The position numbers were made by a program, and so were the translations under genes. From Armatimonadota bacterium (lineage in GTDB: Bacteria; Armatimonadota; HRBIN16), in assembly GCA_026003195.1 (NCBI GenBank), contig BPGU01000001.1, forward strand, positions 853,398 to 917,397: a stretch of 64,000 nucleotides of DNA, read 5' to 3'. The notes below the pieces were generated by a model. The model was not told where the DNA came from, did not search any database, and worked only from the letters and a program-made list of their open reading frames with translations. Positions 1 through 8,000 of this stretch are shown in pieces (the stretch's first letter is position 1; each line of letters starts with the position of its first letter).

Positions 1-1
1 A

Positions 2-790
2 GACGACCGCGCGGAGTTCTATGCCGCCTTCGCCACCGACATTGTGACTCGCATCAAGCAGGCGCTGGACGAGGGCAGGCAATTTGTGGGAATCTTCCCC
101 GTCGGTCCCATGCCTCAGTATCCTATCGCGGCGGAGATGATTAACCGTCTGCGTATCCCCATGCACCACGTGCATACCTTCAACATGGACGAATACGCCG
201 ACCAGGACGGCAACACCGCTCCGCGCGATTGGGAAGGCTCCTTCCAGCGGGCGATGTGGGAGAGCTTCTTCCTGCGCATTGACCCCGAGCTGCGCCCACC
301 CGAGAAGCAGATTCACTTCCCCACCACCGATGTCATCAAGGACTACAGCAAGATGATTGCAGATATGGGTGGGGCGGATGTGTGCTATGGCGGCATCGGC
401 TGGTGTGGGCATATTGCCTTCTGGGAGGCGCACCTCGGCGATGAGTTCGGCGATGACCTGGAGGCGTACCAGCAGGCGGGTGCACGGCTGGTGGAACTGC
501 ATCCGATGACCATCATGCAGAACGCACTGCATTCCTTCGGCGGCGACTGGTCGTGGGTTCCGCCCAAAGCCAATACCATCGGTCCTGCGGATATTTTGGG
601 GGCGAAGCATCGCTCCTTCTGGCTGGACGGTGACCTTGGCGGCGGAGTGTCGTGGCAGAGGTTCATCGCGCGGCTGGTGGCGCACGGTCCCGTCAACACC
701 TACGTGCCCGGCAGTATCCTGCAGCTTGCCCGCACCGACTACACCCTGCTGGGCGGCGTGGCGGACAATGTGGAAATCCACATGAGCTGA
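2..790 (+). CDS. NagB-like glucosamine-6-phosphate isomerase/deaminase family protein (5' end missing)
   Basis: The reading frame is already open at the window edge, so the N-terminus lies outside; the GTG at 44 is an internal valine codon. The visible part carries the NagB-type block FNMDEYAD (catalytic Asp region) and a version of the second motif, GGIGWCGHIAFWEA, where classical enzymes have GIGxDGHIAFNEP. The Gly-His-Ile-Ala-Phe core is kept, but the Asp and Asn positions are Cys and Trp. Family members interconvert amino-sugar and keto-sugar phosphates in the cytoplasm; the altered motif means the exact substrate cannot be assigned. The oxidoreductase that follows starts 13 bases downstream with its Shine-Dalgarno sequence overlapping this stop codon, so the two are almost certainly one sugar-catabolic operon. 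Confidence 0.8.
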   Translation, partial: DDRAEFYAAFATDIVTRIKQALDEGRQFVGIFPVGPMPQYPIAAEMINRLRIPMHHVHTFNMDEYADQDGNTAPRDWEGSFQRAMWESFFLRIDPELRPPEKQIHFPTTDVIKDYSKMIADMGGADVCYGGIGWCGHIAFWEAHLGDEFGDDLEAYQQAGARLVELHPMTIMQNALHSFGGDWSWVPPKANTIGPADILGAKHRSFWLDGDLGGGVSWQRFIARLVAHGPVNTYVPGSILQLARTDYTLLGGVADNVEIHMS

Positions 791-803
791 GGAGGCGCAC
801 ACG

Positions 804-1835
804 ATGGCAGAGTACGGCGTGCTGGTTCACGGCGCGGGCTGGGTATCTACCGAGCATGTGCGCGCCTATCAACGCAACCCTTACACGGAAGTGGTCGCCA
901 TCTGCAGCCGCACCCGCGAGAGCGCGGAACGCCTGAAAGAGACTACCGGCGCAGTGAACGCGAAGATTTACACCGACTACGAACAGGCGCTGGCAGACCC
1001 GAACGTGCATCTGGTCTCCATCTGCACACCGCCTAACCTCCACCCGCGCGAGACCATTCTTGCCGCGCAGGCAGGCAAACACATCCTGATTGAAAAGGCA
1101 GTCGCCAACAGCCGCGAGGAGCTTATCGAGATGGTAAAGGCGGTGCGTAAAGCGGGCGTGAAGACGGTGGTGAGCTTCGTGTTGCACTGGAACCCGCAGT
1201 TTATGTGCCTCAAACGCCTGCTGGAGCAGAACGCCATCGGGCGCATCTTCTACGCAGAGGTGGACTACTGGCACCACATCGGTCCGCACTACCGCCAGTA
1301 CGAATGGAACGTGAAAAAGAGCGTGGCGGGCAGCTCCTTCCTGAGCGCGGGATGCCACGCGGTAGACGCCATCCGCTACTTCGTGCAGGATGAGATCGAT
1401 GAGGTGATGGCGTACTCCAACAACACCGACCCCAACTACGAATACGATACCAACGTGGTGGCGGCGGTGCGCTTCCAGGGCGGCGCGATCGGCAAATTGT
1501 CTTCTATTCTGGACTGCCGATGTCCGTATGCCTTTAACATCGACCTGCTGGGCGAGCGGGGGACCCTGCGTGACAACCGAATCTGGGCGAAAGACCTGTT
1601 GCCCGGGCAGACCGACTGGGTGACCGTGCCCACCATCCGTCCCGACAGCGGGGATGTAACGCATCACCCCTTCCACGGCGAGATAGACCATTTCGTGGAC
1701 TGTGTACGCAACAACGTAGAAAGCCACGTGAGCCTGTACGACGCAGCGAGGACGCACGAGGTCATCTACGCCATCGACGAATCGGCGGCGACGGGCAAAC
1801 CGGTGAAAGTTCGCTACGAGGCATCGGCGTTGTAG
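804..1835 (+). CDS. Gfo/Idh/MocA family oxidoreductase
   Basis: A 343-residue NAD(P)-dependent sugar dehydrogenase-type protein. An N-terminal Rossmann fold begins with VLVHGAGWVS near residue 6; the usual EKP motif is EKA (around residue 96, ILIEKAVANS); the C-terminal part is the mixed alpha/beta dimerisation domain of the family, with a YWHHIGPHYR segment near residue 155. The ATG at 804 is preceded by GAGGAGG, which overlaps the upstream stop. These enzymes oxidise or epimerise cyclic polyols and sugars, and the NagB-like neighbour suggests an amino-sugar or related substrate. The substrate itself cannot be read from the sequence. Confidence 0.9.
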   Translation: MAEYGVLVHGAGWVSTEHVRAYQRNPYTEVVAICSRTRESAERLKETTGAVNAKIYTDYEQALADPNVHLVSICTPPNLHPRETILAAQAGKHILIEKAVANSREELIEMVKAVRKAGVKTVVSFVLHWNPQFMCLKRLLEQNAIGRIFYAEVDYWHHIGPHYRQYEWNVKKSVAGSSFLSAGCHAVDAIRYFVQDEIDEVMAYSNNTDPNYEYDTNVVAAVRFQGGAIGKLSSILDCRCPYAFNIDLLGERGTLRDNRIWAKDLLPGQTDWVTVPTIRPDSGDVTHHPFHGEIDHFVDCVRNNVESHVSLYDAARTHEVIYAIDESAATGKPVKVRYEASAL

Positions 1836-2351
1836 GTGGTGAGGAGGGTGGAGCAAGAGCGCGTCAATCAGGTTCTGCGCTCGCTGGCGCAACGGTATGC
1901 AGAGGTCGCGCGGCAGGTGCTGGGCGAGAACCTGACCTCCGTCGTGCTGTATGGCTCGGTGGCGCGAGGGGAAGCAACATGCGGCTCCGACATCGACCTG
2001 CTGGTTATCTGCCGCGATTTGCCCAGGGGCATCTTCGCCAGACAGAGCGTGCTGGAGCCCATCCGGGAGCAGCTGCAGCCAGAACTGGATGTTCTCTGGG
2101 CACAGGGGTGCTACTCTGATTTTTCAGAACTGCTGAAAACGGAGCAGGAAGCCCAGTACACCATTCCGCCGTACCTGGACATGACGGAGGACGCGCTCTT
2201 GCTGTATGACCGCGACGGCTTCTTCCACAACATCCTGCAACGCCTGAGAACGCGCCTTGCAGAGCTGGGAGCCCAGCGCAAGAGACTGGGCAAGCTGCGC
2301 TACTGGGACCTCAAGCCCGACTTCCAGCCCGGGGAGGTGATCGAGTTGTGA
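1836..2351 (+). CDS. MNT-type nucleotidyltransferase domain protein (HEPN partner)
   Basis: A 171-residue protein with the minimal nucleotidyltransferase signature GSVARGEATCGSDIDLLV near residue 40: a Gly-Ser motif followed by the metal-binding Asp-x-Asp. Start is uncertain: GTG at 1836 directly abuts the preceding stop, while GTG at 1848 sits immediately behind an AGGAGG run. The gene overlaps the HEPN gene by 4 bases (GTGA), the usual arrangement of MNT/HEPN toxin-antitoxin modules, in which the nucleotidyltransferase neutralises the HEPN protein, in characterised cases by AMPylation. At 171 residues it is longer than minimal antitoxins of about 100; the C-terminal 70 residues have no clear motif. 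Confidence 0.82.
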   Translation: MVRRVEQERVNQVLRSLAQRYAEVARQVLGENLTSVVLYGSVARGEATCGSDIDLLVICRDLPRGIFARQSVLEPIREQLQPELDVLWAQGCYSDFSELLKTEQEAQYTIPPYLDMTEDALLLYDRDGFFHNILQRLRTRLAELGAQRKRLGKLRYWDLKPDFQPGEVIEL

Positions 2352-2770
2352 GCAACCATACCACTGCGCGCGCCAATCTGCAAAGAGCTGGGAAGATACT
2401 GGAAGAAGCGCGTCACCTGTGCGAGCAGAGGGTGTGGAACCTGGTGGTGCGCCGTTGCCAGGAGGTGGTGGAACTGGCTCTGAAGGCAGCGCTGTGGTGG
2501 GCTGGAGTAGAGGTGCCGCGTCTCCATGACGTGGGGGCGATACTGCGACAGTATGCCGCACGATTCCCTGAACACTTTGCAGAACAGATTCCGCGAATGG
2601 CTTCTATTTCGCGTTCGTTAGGGGCGGAACGCGAACGCAGCTTCTATGGGGACGAAGTACTTCGCCTGCCCCCAGAAGAGCTGTACTTTGAGCACGACGC
2701 GCAAGATGCTCTGGAGAAGGCAGAGTTTGTCCTGCAAACCTGCCGCCAGCTTATCGAAGAGACAGAGTAA
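2348..2770 (+). CDS. HEPN domain protein (partner of the preceding nucleotidyltransferase)
   Basis: A 140-residue, mostly helical protein. Residues 5-60 match the HEPN pattern: a paired-helix start, an Arg-Arg-Cys-Gln-Glu-Val-Val stretch, a Leu-Lys-Ala-Ala-Leu helix and the LHDVG motif at about residue 58, typical of PF05168-type HEPN proteins. I do not see a clean RX4-6H ribonuclease motif of the toxic HEPN class, so nuclease activity is not supported. Co-translation with the nucleotidyltransferase by a 4-base overlap supports a two-protein module. It may be a toxin-antitoxin, or a nucleotide-modifying pair of unknown role. Confidence 0.8.
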   Translation: MSNHTTARANLQRAGKILEEARHLCEQRVWNLVVRRCQEVVELALKAALWWAGVEVPRLHDVGAILRQYAARFPEHFAEQIPRMASISRSLGAERERSFYGDEVLRLPPEELYFEHDAQDALEKAEFVLQTCRQLIEETE

Positions 2771-2966
2771 CATGAGGGAGGTCTTTTCCATGCGTGTTTT
2801 AGCGGTAGGTGCACATCCAGACGATATCGAGATTCTGTGCGCGGGCAAGCTGCTGCGCTACCGGCAGCAGGGGCATTTCGCGCTGTGCTGTTTGGGGCGT
2901 TACTTGAAAAGCCTTTCAGTTTATGCTATGGTACGCCTGAATGGAGATAGCGTGGCAATAGGGTGA
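2770..2966 (+). pseudogene. 5' fragment of a duplicated PIG-L deacetylase gene, internally deleted
   Basis: From about 2774 to 2873 this repeats the ribosome-binding region and first codons of the intact PIG-L gene at 3776 with about five mismatches in one hundred bases. The ATG is at 2790, and the family motif AHPDDIEILCAG is intact. The copy then jumps from the first to the second of two direct repeats (AGCAGGGGCA, at 3852 and 3894 in the intact gene), so 42 bases are missing in frame. Similarity ends about 12 bases later. The frame continues without family similarity to the stop at 2964. It cannot encode the enzyme. Confidence 0.85.
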
Positions 2967-2971
2967 GGCGT

Positions 2972-3208
2972 ATGCACAAGCAGTGGATTGTTTCCGACCC
3001 AAAGATAATGATGGGCAAACCGGTCATCGCTGGCACGCGGATTACGGTGGAACTCATTCTGGAGAAGCTGGCGGAGGGTGAAAGTGTAGAACAAATCCTG
3101 GAGGCGCATCCCCAACTGACTCGTGAAGCGGTTCTCGCGGCGATAGCGTATGCTCGTGACGTGCTGCGTGCCGATGTGGTTTATCCTCTTACAGAGACCG
3201 TTGCATGA
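2972..3208 (+). CDS. DUF433-type antitoxin
   Basis: A 78-residue protein with the DUF433 hallmarks: DPKIMMGKPVIAGTRITVE near residues 8-26, then the AEGESVEQILEAHPQL helix-turn-helix-like segment. ATG at 2972 is preferred over GTG at 2963 because GGTGAGG lies just upstream at suitable spacing. It overlaps the next gene by 4 bases (ATGA). DUF433 proteins are the usual antitoxin-side partners of DUF5615 PIN-like proteins and bind DNA or their toxin. The module sits between a broken and an intact copy of the PIG-L gene, which suggests mobility or a local duplication. Confidence 0.88.
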   Translation: MHKQWIVSDPKIMMGKPVIAGTRITVELILEKLAEGESVEQILEAHPQLTREAVLAAIAYARDVLRADVVYPLTETVA

Positions 3209-3558
3209 ACTTACTGGCTGATGAAAGTGTAGACCGCCCTATCGTGGAGCGTCTGAGGGAAGACGGACATCATGTCGTATCCGTCGCAGAGGTAGCACCT
3301 GGCGTGGATGACCATACTGTGCTCCATATGGCGAACCGGGAACCTGCTTTGCTGCTGACAGCTGATAAGGACTTTGGGGAGTTGGTCTACCGCTTGCGAC
3401 TGCATACGTATGGTGTGGTGCTGGTGCGTCTCTCAGGAGTGCCACTAGCGCGAAAAGCAGAGATTGTCTCAGAAGCTATGAGAAAGCACCAGGCGGAGAT
3501 GGTTCGTGCCTTTACCGTAATCACTGCCAGTATGGTTCGCATACGACGTGGGGATTGA
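3205..3558 (+). CDS. DUF5615 PIN-like domain protein (putative toxin)
   Basis: A 117-residue protein typical of DUF5615: it opens MNLLADESVDRPIVERL with the first conserved acidic residue, then has the LLLTADKDFGELVYR motif near residues 48-62, where PIN-fold nucleases hold their metal-binding Asp cluster. A late conserved Leu-Val-Arg-Leu strand follows. By family it is a probable RNA-cleaving toxin paired with the upstream DUF433 protein; the coding regions overlap by ATGA. Activity is inferred from family membership only. Confidence 0.87.
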   Translation: MNLLADESVDRPIVERLREDGHHVVSVAEVAPGVDDHTVLHMANREPALLLTADKDFGELVYRLRLHTYGVVLVRLSGVPLARKAEIVSEAMRKHQAEMVRAFTVITASMVRIRRGD

Positions 3559-3647
3559 GGGGGAGGATCGTGTGGATCTTGGTGGGCATATCAGGTCAGA
3601 TTCTTTCCCTCGCTTGGGGGGGTGAGGCTCTTGCTACTAAACTCTTC

Positions 3648-3734
3648 GTGTCCTTTGGAGGGCGTGCCAGCACCCGAAGTCATCCCCTTGCTGATGTGTG
3701 TCATTGCGAGCAACGCAGGAGCAAAGCAATCTCC
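3648..3734 (+). repeat. Dispersed palindromic repeat, degenerate copy
   Basis: The stretch contains GCCAGCACCCGAAG at about 3666 and GTCATTGCGAG at 3700-3710 followed by a GCAAAGCAATCTCC tail. The same blocks appear, in other order and orientation, in the repeat at 33055-33136. The copy here is imperfect and lies in the 217-base non-coding gap between the PIN-like gene and PIG-L. It resembles REP/MITE-like elements starting GTCATTGCGAG that occur in many bacterial genomes. Confidence 0.6.
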
Positions 3735-3775
3735 AACTGCGTCACTCTTGACATAACTCAAGGGAGGTCTTTTCT

Positions 3776-4477
3776 ATGCGTGTTTTAGCGGTAGGCGCAC
3801 ATCCAGACGACATCGAGATTCTGTGCGCGGGCACGCTGCTGCGCTACCGGCAGCAGGGGCACGAGGTGGTCCTCTGCGTCGCCACCAACGGCGAGCAGGG
3901 GCATTTCGTGCTGAAACCGGAAGAGCTGCGTCAAATCCGCCATCAGGAGGCGAAAGCGTCCGCCGACCTGTGCGGGGCGGAGCTCATCTGGATGGACATC
4001 CCCGACGAGTTCATCTATCACGACCACGCCACGCGCATGGCATTTATCGAGATGGTGCGCCAGGCGCGCCCTGATGTGGTCATCACGCACAACCCGGACG
4101 ACTATCACATGGACCATCGCGTGGTATCGGAACTGGTGTTCGTGAGCACCTTCATGGCGACGCTGCCCCATGTGGAGACCGAAAGCCCACCTACGCCGCG
4201 TCTGCCCGTTATCTACTACATGGACAGCCTGGCGGGAGCGAGCTTCATCCCCACCGAATACGTGGACATCACATCCGTGATCGAGCAGAAAATCGCCATG
4301 ATGGAATGCCATCAAAGCCAGGTGAAGTGGCTGAAGGAGCACGATAACATCGACATTACCGACTTCATCCGCGTGATGGGACGCTTTCGTGGGCTGAGCG
4401 CGGGCGTGATGTACGCTGAAGGTTTCCGCAGGCTGGAGGCATGGGGCAGGGGCACCGTGACGCGGCTGCTACCGTGA
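3776..4477 (+). CDS. PIG-L/LmbE-family N-acetyl-sugar deacetylase
   Basis: A 233-residue zinc hydrolase of the PIG-L family. It has AHPDDIEILCAGT at residues 8-20 (His and Asp-Asp metal/catalytic motif) and HNPDDYHMDHRVV near residues 103-115 (the second metal-binding His). AGGGAGG lies 8 bases before the ATG. Relatives deacetylate GlcNAc-linked substrates, for example in bacillithiol or mycothiol synthesis, or in polysaccharide and antibiotic tailoring; no thiol-biosynthesis partner is adjacent, so the substrate is open. A broken 5' copy lies at 2770-2966. Confidence 0.9.
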   Translation: MRVLAVGAHPDDIEILCAGTLLRYRQQGHEVVLCVATNGEQGHFVLKPEELRQIRHQEAKASADLCGAELIWMDIPDEFIYHDHATRMAFIEMVRQARPDVVITHNPDDYHMDHRVVSELVFVSTFMATLPHVETESPPTPRLPVIYYMDSLAGASFIPTEYVDITSVIEQKIAMMECHQSQVKWLKEHDNIDITDFIRVMGRFRGLSAGVMYAEGFRRLEAWGRGTVTRLLP

Positions 4478-4520
4478 GCCGATGGACAACAATGTCGACA
4501 GACGTGGCTTGCGATCCCTT

Positions 4521-4595
4521 ATTGTCGCGATAGCGTATGTCCGTGATGTTCTACGCACCGATGTAGTGTACCGCATTGTGGTTTGTCCATCGTGA
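4521..4595 (+). pseudogene. Remnant of a second DUF433 antitoxin gene (C-terminal end)
   Basis: A 24-codon open stretch ends in TGA at 4593-4595. It translates to AIAYVRDVLRTDVVY in its core, which matches AIAYARDVLRADVVY at the C-terminus of the intact DUF433 protein in 13 of 15 residues. At DNA level the two are only about 78 per cent identical over 46 bases, with most differences silent, so this copy diverged while under selection and then lost its 5' part. No start codon or antitoxin core remains. No PIN-like partner remains downstream. Confidence 0.7.
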
Positions 4596-4664
4596 TGCTT
4601 ACCATCCCTTTGGAGAGGCTCCTGCCGAGCCATCGGTATCATTGCTCTATCTACCTAACCCCCT

Positions 4665-4723
4665 GTCCCCCTTCCCTGTGAGGGAAGGGGGACAACAGCA
4701 CCCCTCTCCTCGTAGGAGAGGGG
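4665..4723. terminator. Two tandem perfect hairpins (terminator or dispersed repeat)
   Basis: Positions 4665-4677 pair perfectly with 4681-4693 (13-bp stem, 3-base loop), and 4701-4710 pair with 4714-4723 (10-bp stem, 3-base loop). No T-run follows on either strand, so classical intrinsic termination is uncertain. The pyrimidine-rich CCCCTCTCCT/AGGAGAGGGG composition resembles dispersed intergenic repeats. They lie between the PIG-L gene and an opposing PEP-CTERM remnant. Confidence 0.55.
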
Positions 4724-4736
4724 CTGGGGGAGAGGT

Positions 4737-5039
4737 CTAACCCCTCTTGCGCCGTACCAGCCCGCCGACTGCTGCCAGCCCTAAGCCGAACAGCGCCATC
4801 GTCGCAGGCTCGGGGACGACTTCGAAGTTGGTAGTAACCAGCGGCCCCTGTCGAATTGATAGGAAATGTTGTCTACCGCTTTGCAGAAGGACCCGCAAAA
4901 TAATTCGGTTGCGAGCGGTGAAAGGGGCGGTGCTTGTTTTCCATTTGCTTTTTCTGCGTGAAACGGGCAAGCAGGAAACGCTACCTCCTGTGCCGAAATC
5001 ACCGGCGGGCTGATGTGCGAAAAAGGGAAACCCCTTCAC
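4737..5039 (-). pseudogene. PEP-CTERM sorting-signal remnant
   Basis: The last 27 residues on the minus strand form a complete PEP-CTERM tripartite tail: VVPEPATMALFGLGL, a short hydrophobic segment, then Val-Arg-Arg-Lys-Arg-Gly and a TAG stop at 4737. The preceding 70 residues have no signal peptide and no recognisable secreted domain, and a neighbouring frame is also open. This looks like the tail of a once-larger exported protein whose body has been deleted or scrambled. The intact example at 56001 carries nearly the same motif (VVPEPATMSLF). Confidence 0.65.
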
Positions 5040-5097
5040 ACACGCCTCAGGTTATGTTATCATAAGGTAAAGCCAAACGCCGGAGAAGGTGACGAAC

Positions 5098-8000
5098 ATG
5101 AAGGTGCGTTTCATGCGGGCGTGGATGCCCCTGCTGTGGTGGGCAATACTCGCTGCGGCGGCATGGAGCCAGCCCTCGGTGGCCCCGGAAGTCGCAGATG
5201 CCTATAAGCGTCTGGCAGGAGCGGTCTCTTCCGAAAGAATCCGCCAGACGGTATATCAGCTCTCTTCCTATCCTTCTCGTGTCGCTGGCTATCCGGGCTC
5301 GGAAGAGGCGGCGAAGTGGATCGAGGAGCAGTTCCGCCAGATCGGACTGCAGCGGGTGAGTACGGAGGAATTCACGGTCACCGTTCCCGTGGACAAAGGG
5401 GCGAAACTGCGCGTGGGCAACCGCGAGTTCCCGCTCTACGCGATGTGGCCCAACCTGGTGCGCACCTCGCAACTGCCACCGGAGGGCATCACGGGTCCCA
5501 TCATCTACGCACGCGACGGCAAACTGCCCAACTTCAGCGGGAAGAACGTGGAAGGCAGTATCGTGCTGGTGGACTTCAACTGTGGCACCGACTGGCTAAA
5601 CGCACCGCGCCTGGGCGCCAAGGCGGTTATCTTCATCGAACCGAACGCCACCATGCGCGGCGAAGCGGAGTCCAAGTTTATCGGCATTCCGGTCACCGTG
5701 CCACGATTTTATATCCGCAAGAGCGACGCTGCGCCACTGCTTGCGCTTACCGCCGAACAGCGCGAGGTAAAAGGCACTCTGTTCTGTAACATGCCCTGGG
5801 AGCGGCGTACCACGCGCAATATTATAGGCTGGCTGGAAGGCACGGACCCCAAGTTCAAGAACCAGATTATCGTCATCTCCGCATACTACGACGCCATGTC
5901 CGTCGTGCCTGCGCTCGCGCCGGGCGCGGAGAGCGCATGTGGTCTTGCCGGGCTGCTGGAGGTCGCTCGCGCCTACAAAGCCAATCCGCCCAAACGCACC
6001 ATCCTGTTCATCGCCACCAGCGCGCACTTCCTCTCCCTGCAGGGGGTGCGCGAGTGGATGGACCGGCACATGTTCGAACTGGAGCGACCGAACGTCGGTC
6101 AGCGTCTGGTGAACTCGCTGATAGGGGCGGTCGGTATCAAACCGAAGCAGAAGAAACTGCTGGACATCTACCTCTTCCTGTCGCTGGACCTTTCCAGCAA
6201 GTCGCGGCAGGTTGGGCTGTTCTATAAAGGCTATTTCTACGACATGCGCGAGGACGTGCAGAACCGCTTCTCGGACACCGCGCGCATCTGCCGTGAGAAC
6301 GCCGAGAAGGTGGGTTATATCCTTGGCTTTGACCACAAGAAGGCGTTCGCCGATGGCGTGAACCCGGTGGAGGGCAAGAACTGGCGCAACTACCTGCCGG
6401 GCAAGTTCGCCTTCGACGCGGAGGTGGTCACGCTGTCGGGCGCGAACGGCATGACCTTCTGCACTACCGACGACTCGCGCGCGCTGGTGGACACGCCTTT
6501 CGACACGCCGGAGAAGGTGAACGTGGCGAACGTGGCTCGCCAGACGAAGCTGATTGCCTGTTTGCTGTACCACATCTTGAACGATACCAACGCGCCGGGC
6601 GAACTGAATGTACCCCGCTTCCCCATCTCCGAACCGGGCAACTTCCAGACGATGGGCTTGCAGGGCGGTTTCGGCACGCTGGACGGACAGGTGGTGTTGT
6701 TCGACCCGCGCAAGAGCTTCATCCCCAACCAGCCAGTGCCCGGTTCGCTGGCGGTAGTACGCCATGCGACCAAGACCTTCATGGGCGTGCGCGGCAACAT
6801 GATTCAGATGGTCGGCGAGGACGCCTACTTCCGTTTCCCCGGCATCCCGCCCATCACCGCCTACGGCTGGAACAGGATGACCAACATTGCCGCCTACCGT
6901 CTGAACGAGCAAACGGGTGAGATCGAGTTCGCCCCCGACCTGGGCGTGACGGGAGCATCCGAATACGCCATCGACTTCACTATGTCCACTGGACGCAAGA
7001 CCACTCGTATCGTGGTTTTCCGGTGCGTACCTACTTCTATTTATGACCTGGTAGACCAGCAGGCGCTGCGTGCGCTGACCACGATGGATGTGCTGGACGG
7101 GGAGACCAACGGTCAGCCGCGCATGTACGGTTACACGCTGGCGACGGTGCAGGACTACTCGTTGACCTCCTACGTGGAGGACGTGGCGGTGGTGTTTGCG
7201 CAGCCGGGCTCGCGCATCAAGATAATGATGGGCGTGGGACCAGGTGCCACACGCTTCCTGCTGATTAACTCCACCAAGCAAAAACCGGAAGGCGAGGGCT
7301 ATCTGGTCGCAGGTAGCGCAGAAGAGGCGCAGGGCTTTGTGGTACGCACCTTCTCCGAGCGCGAGCTGACCGAGCGCGACCTGATTGCGCGTGGAGGAAC
7401 CATCGCCAACACCGCCCTGCGCGTAGCAGAAGACATGTGGAACCTGGACGAGTGGCGGATGAGCCGTCTGCGCCAGTTCCGCATCATCAACGAAGGTCTG
7501 GAGCAACTACATGGGCTCGCGAAGGAACACCTGGACAAGGCGCGCGCTGCGCTGGAGCGCAGGGACTACGCCACCTTCGACTCCTACGCCCGCGCGGCAT
7601 GGGGCTACGAAGCGCGCGCCTATCCCGACGTGCAAGCGACCGCCAACGACGTGGTGCGCGGCGTCATTTTCTATATGTTCCTGCTGATGCCTTTTGCCTA
7701 CTTCATGGAGCGGTTGCTGTTCGGCTTCAGCGACCTCAAGCGCCAGCTGTTGACGGCGTTTATCATCTTCCTGCTGATATTCTTCGCCTTCAGCCAGATA
7801 CACCCGGCATTCCAGCTGGTGAGTAACTTGTTTGTGGTGCTGCTGGCGTTCATCATGCTCGCGCTTTCGTTGCTGGTGACCTTCATGGTGGCGGGCAAGT
7901 TCGAGGAGCAACTCAAGCAGCTGAACCGCCAGATTAGCGGCGTCCACCGTGCGGACATCGGGCGGGTGAGCGTGGCGTTTGCTGCGTTCAACCTGGGCGT

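Noticed and set aside
5596-7506. A 636-codon open frame on the minus strand inside the M28/FtsX gene
   Set aside because: It is a His/Arg/Val-rich mirror of a GC-biased coding strand without family motifs.
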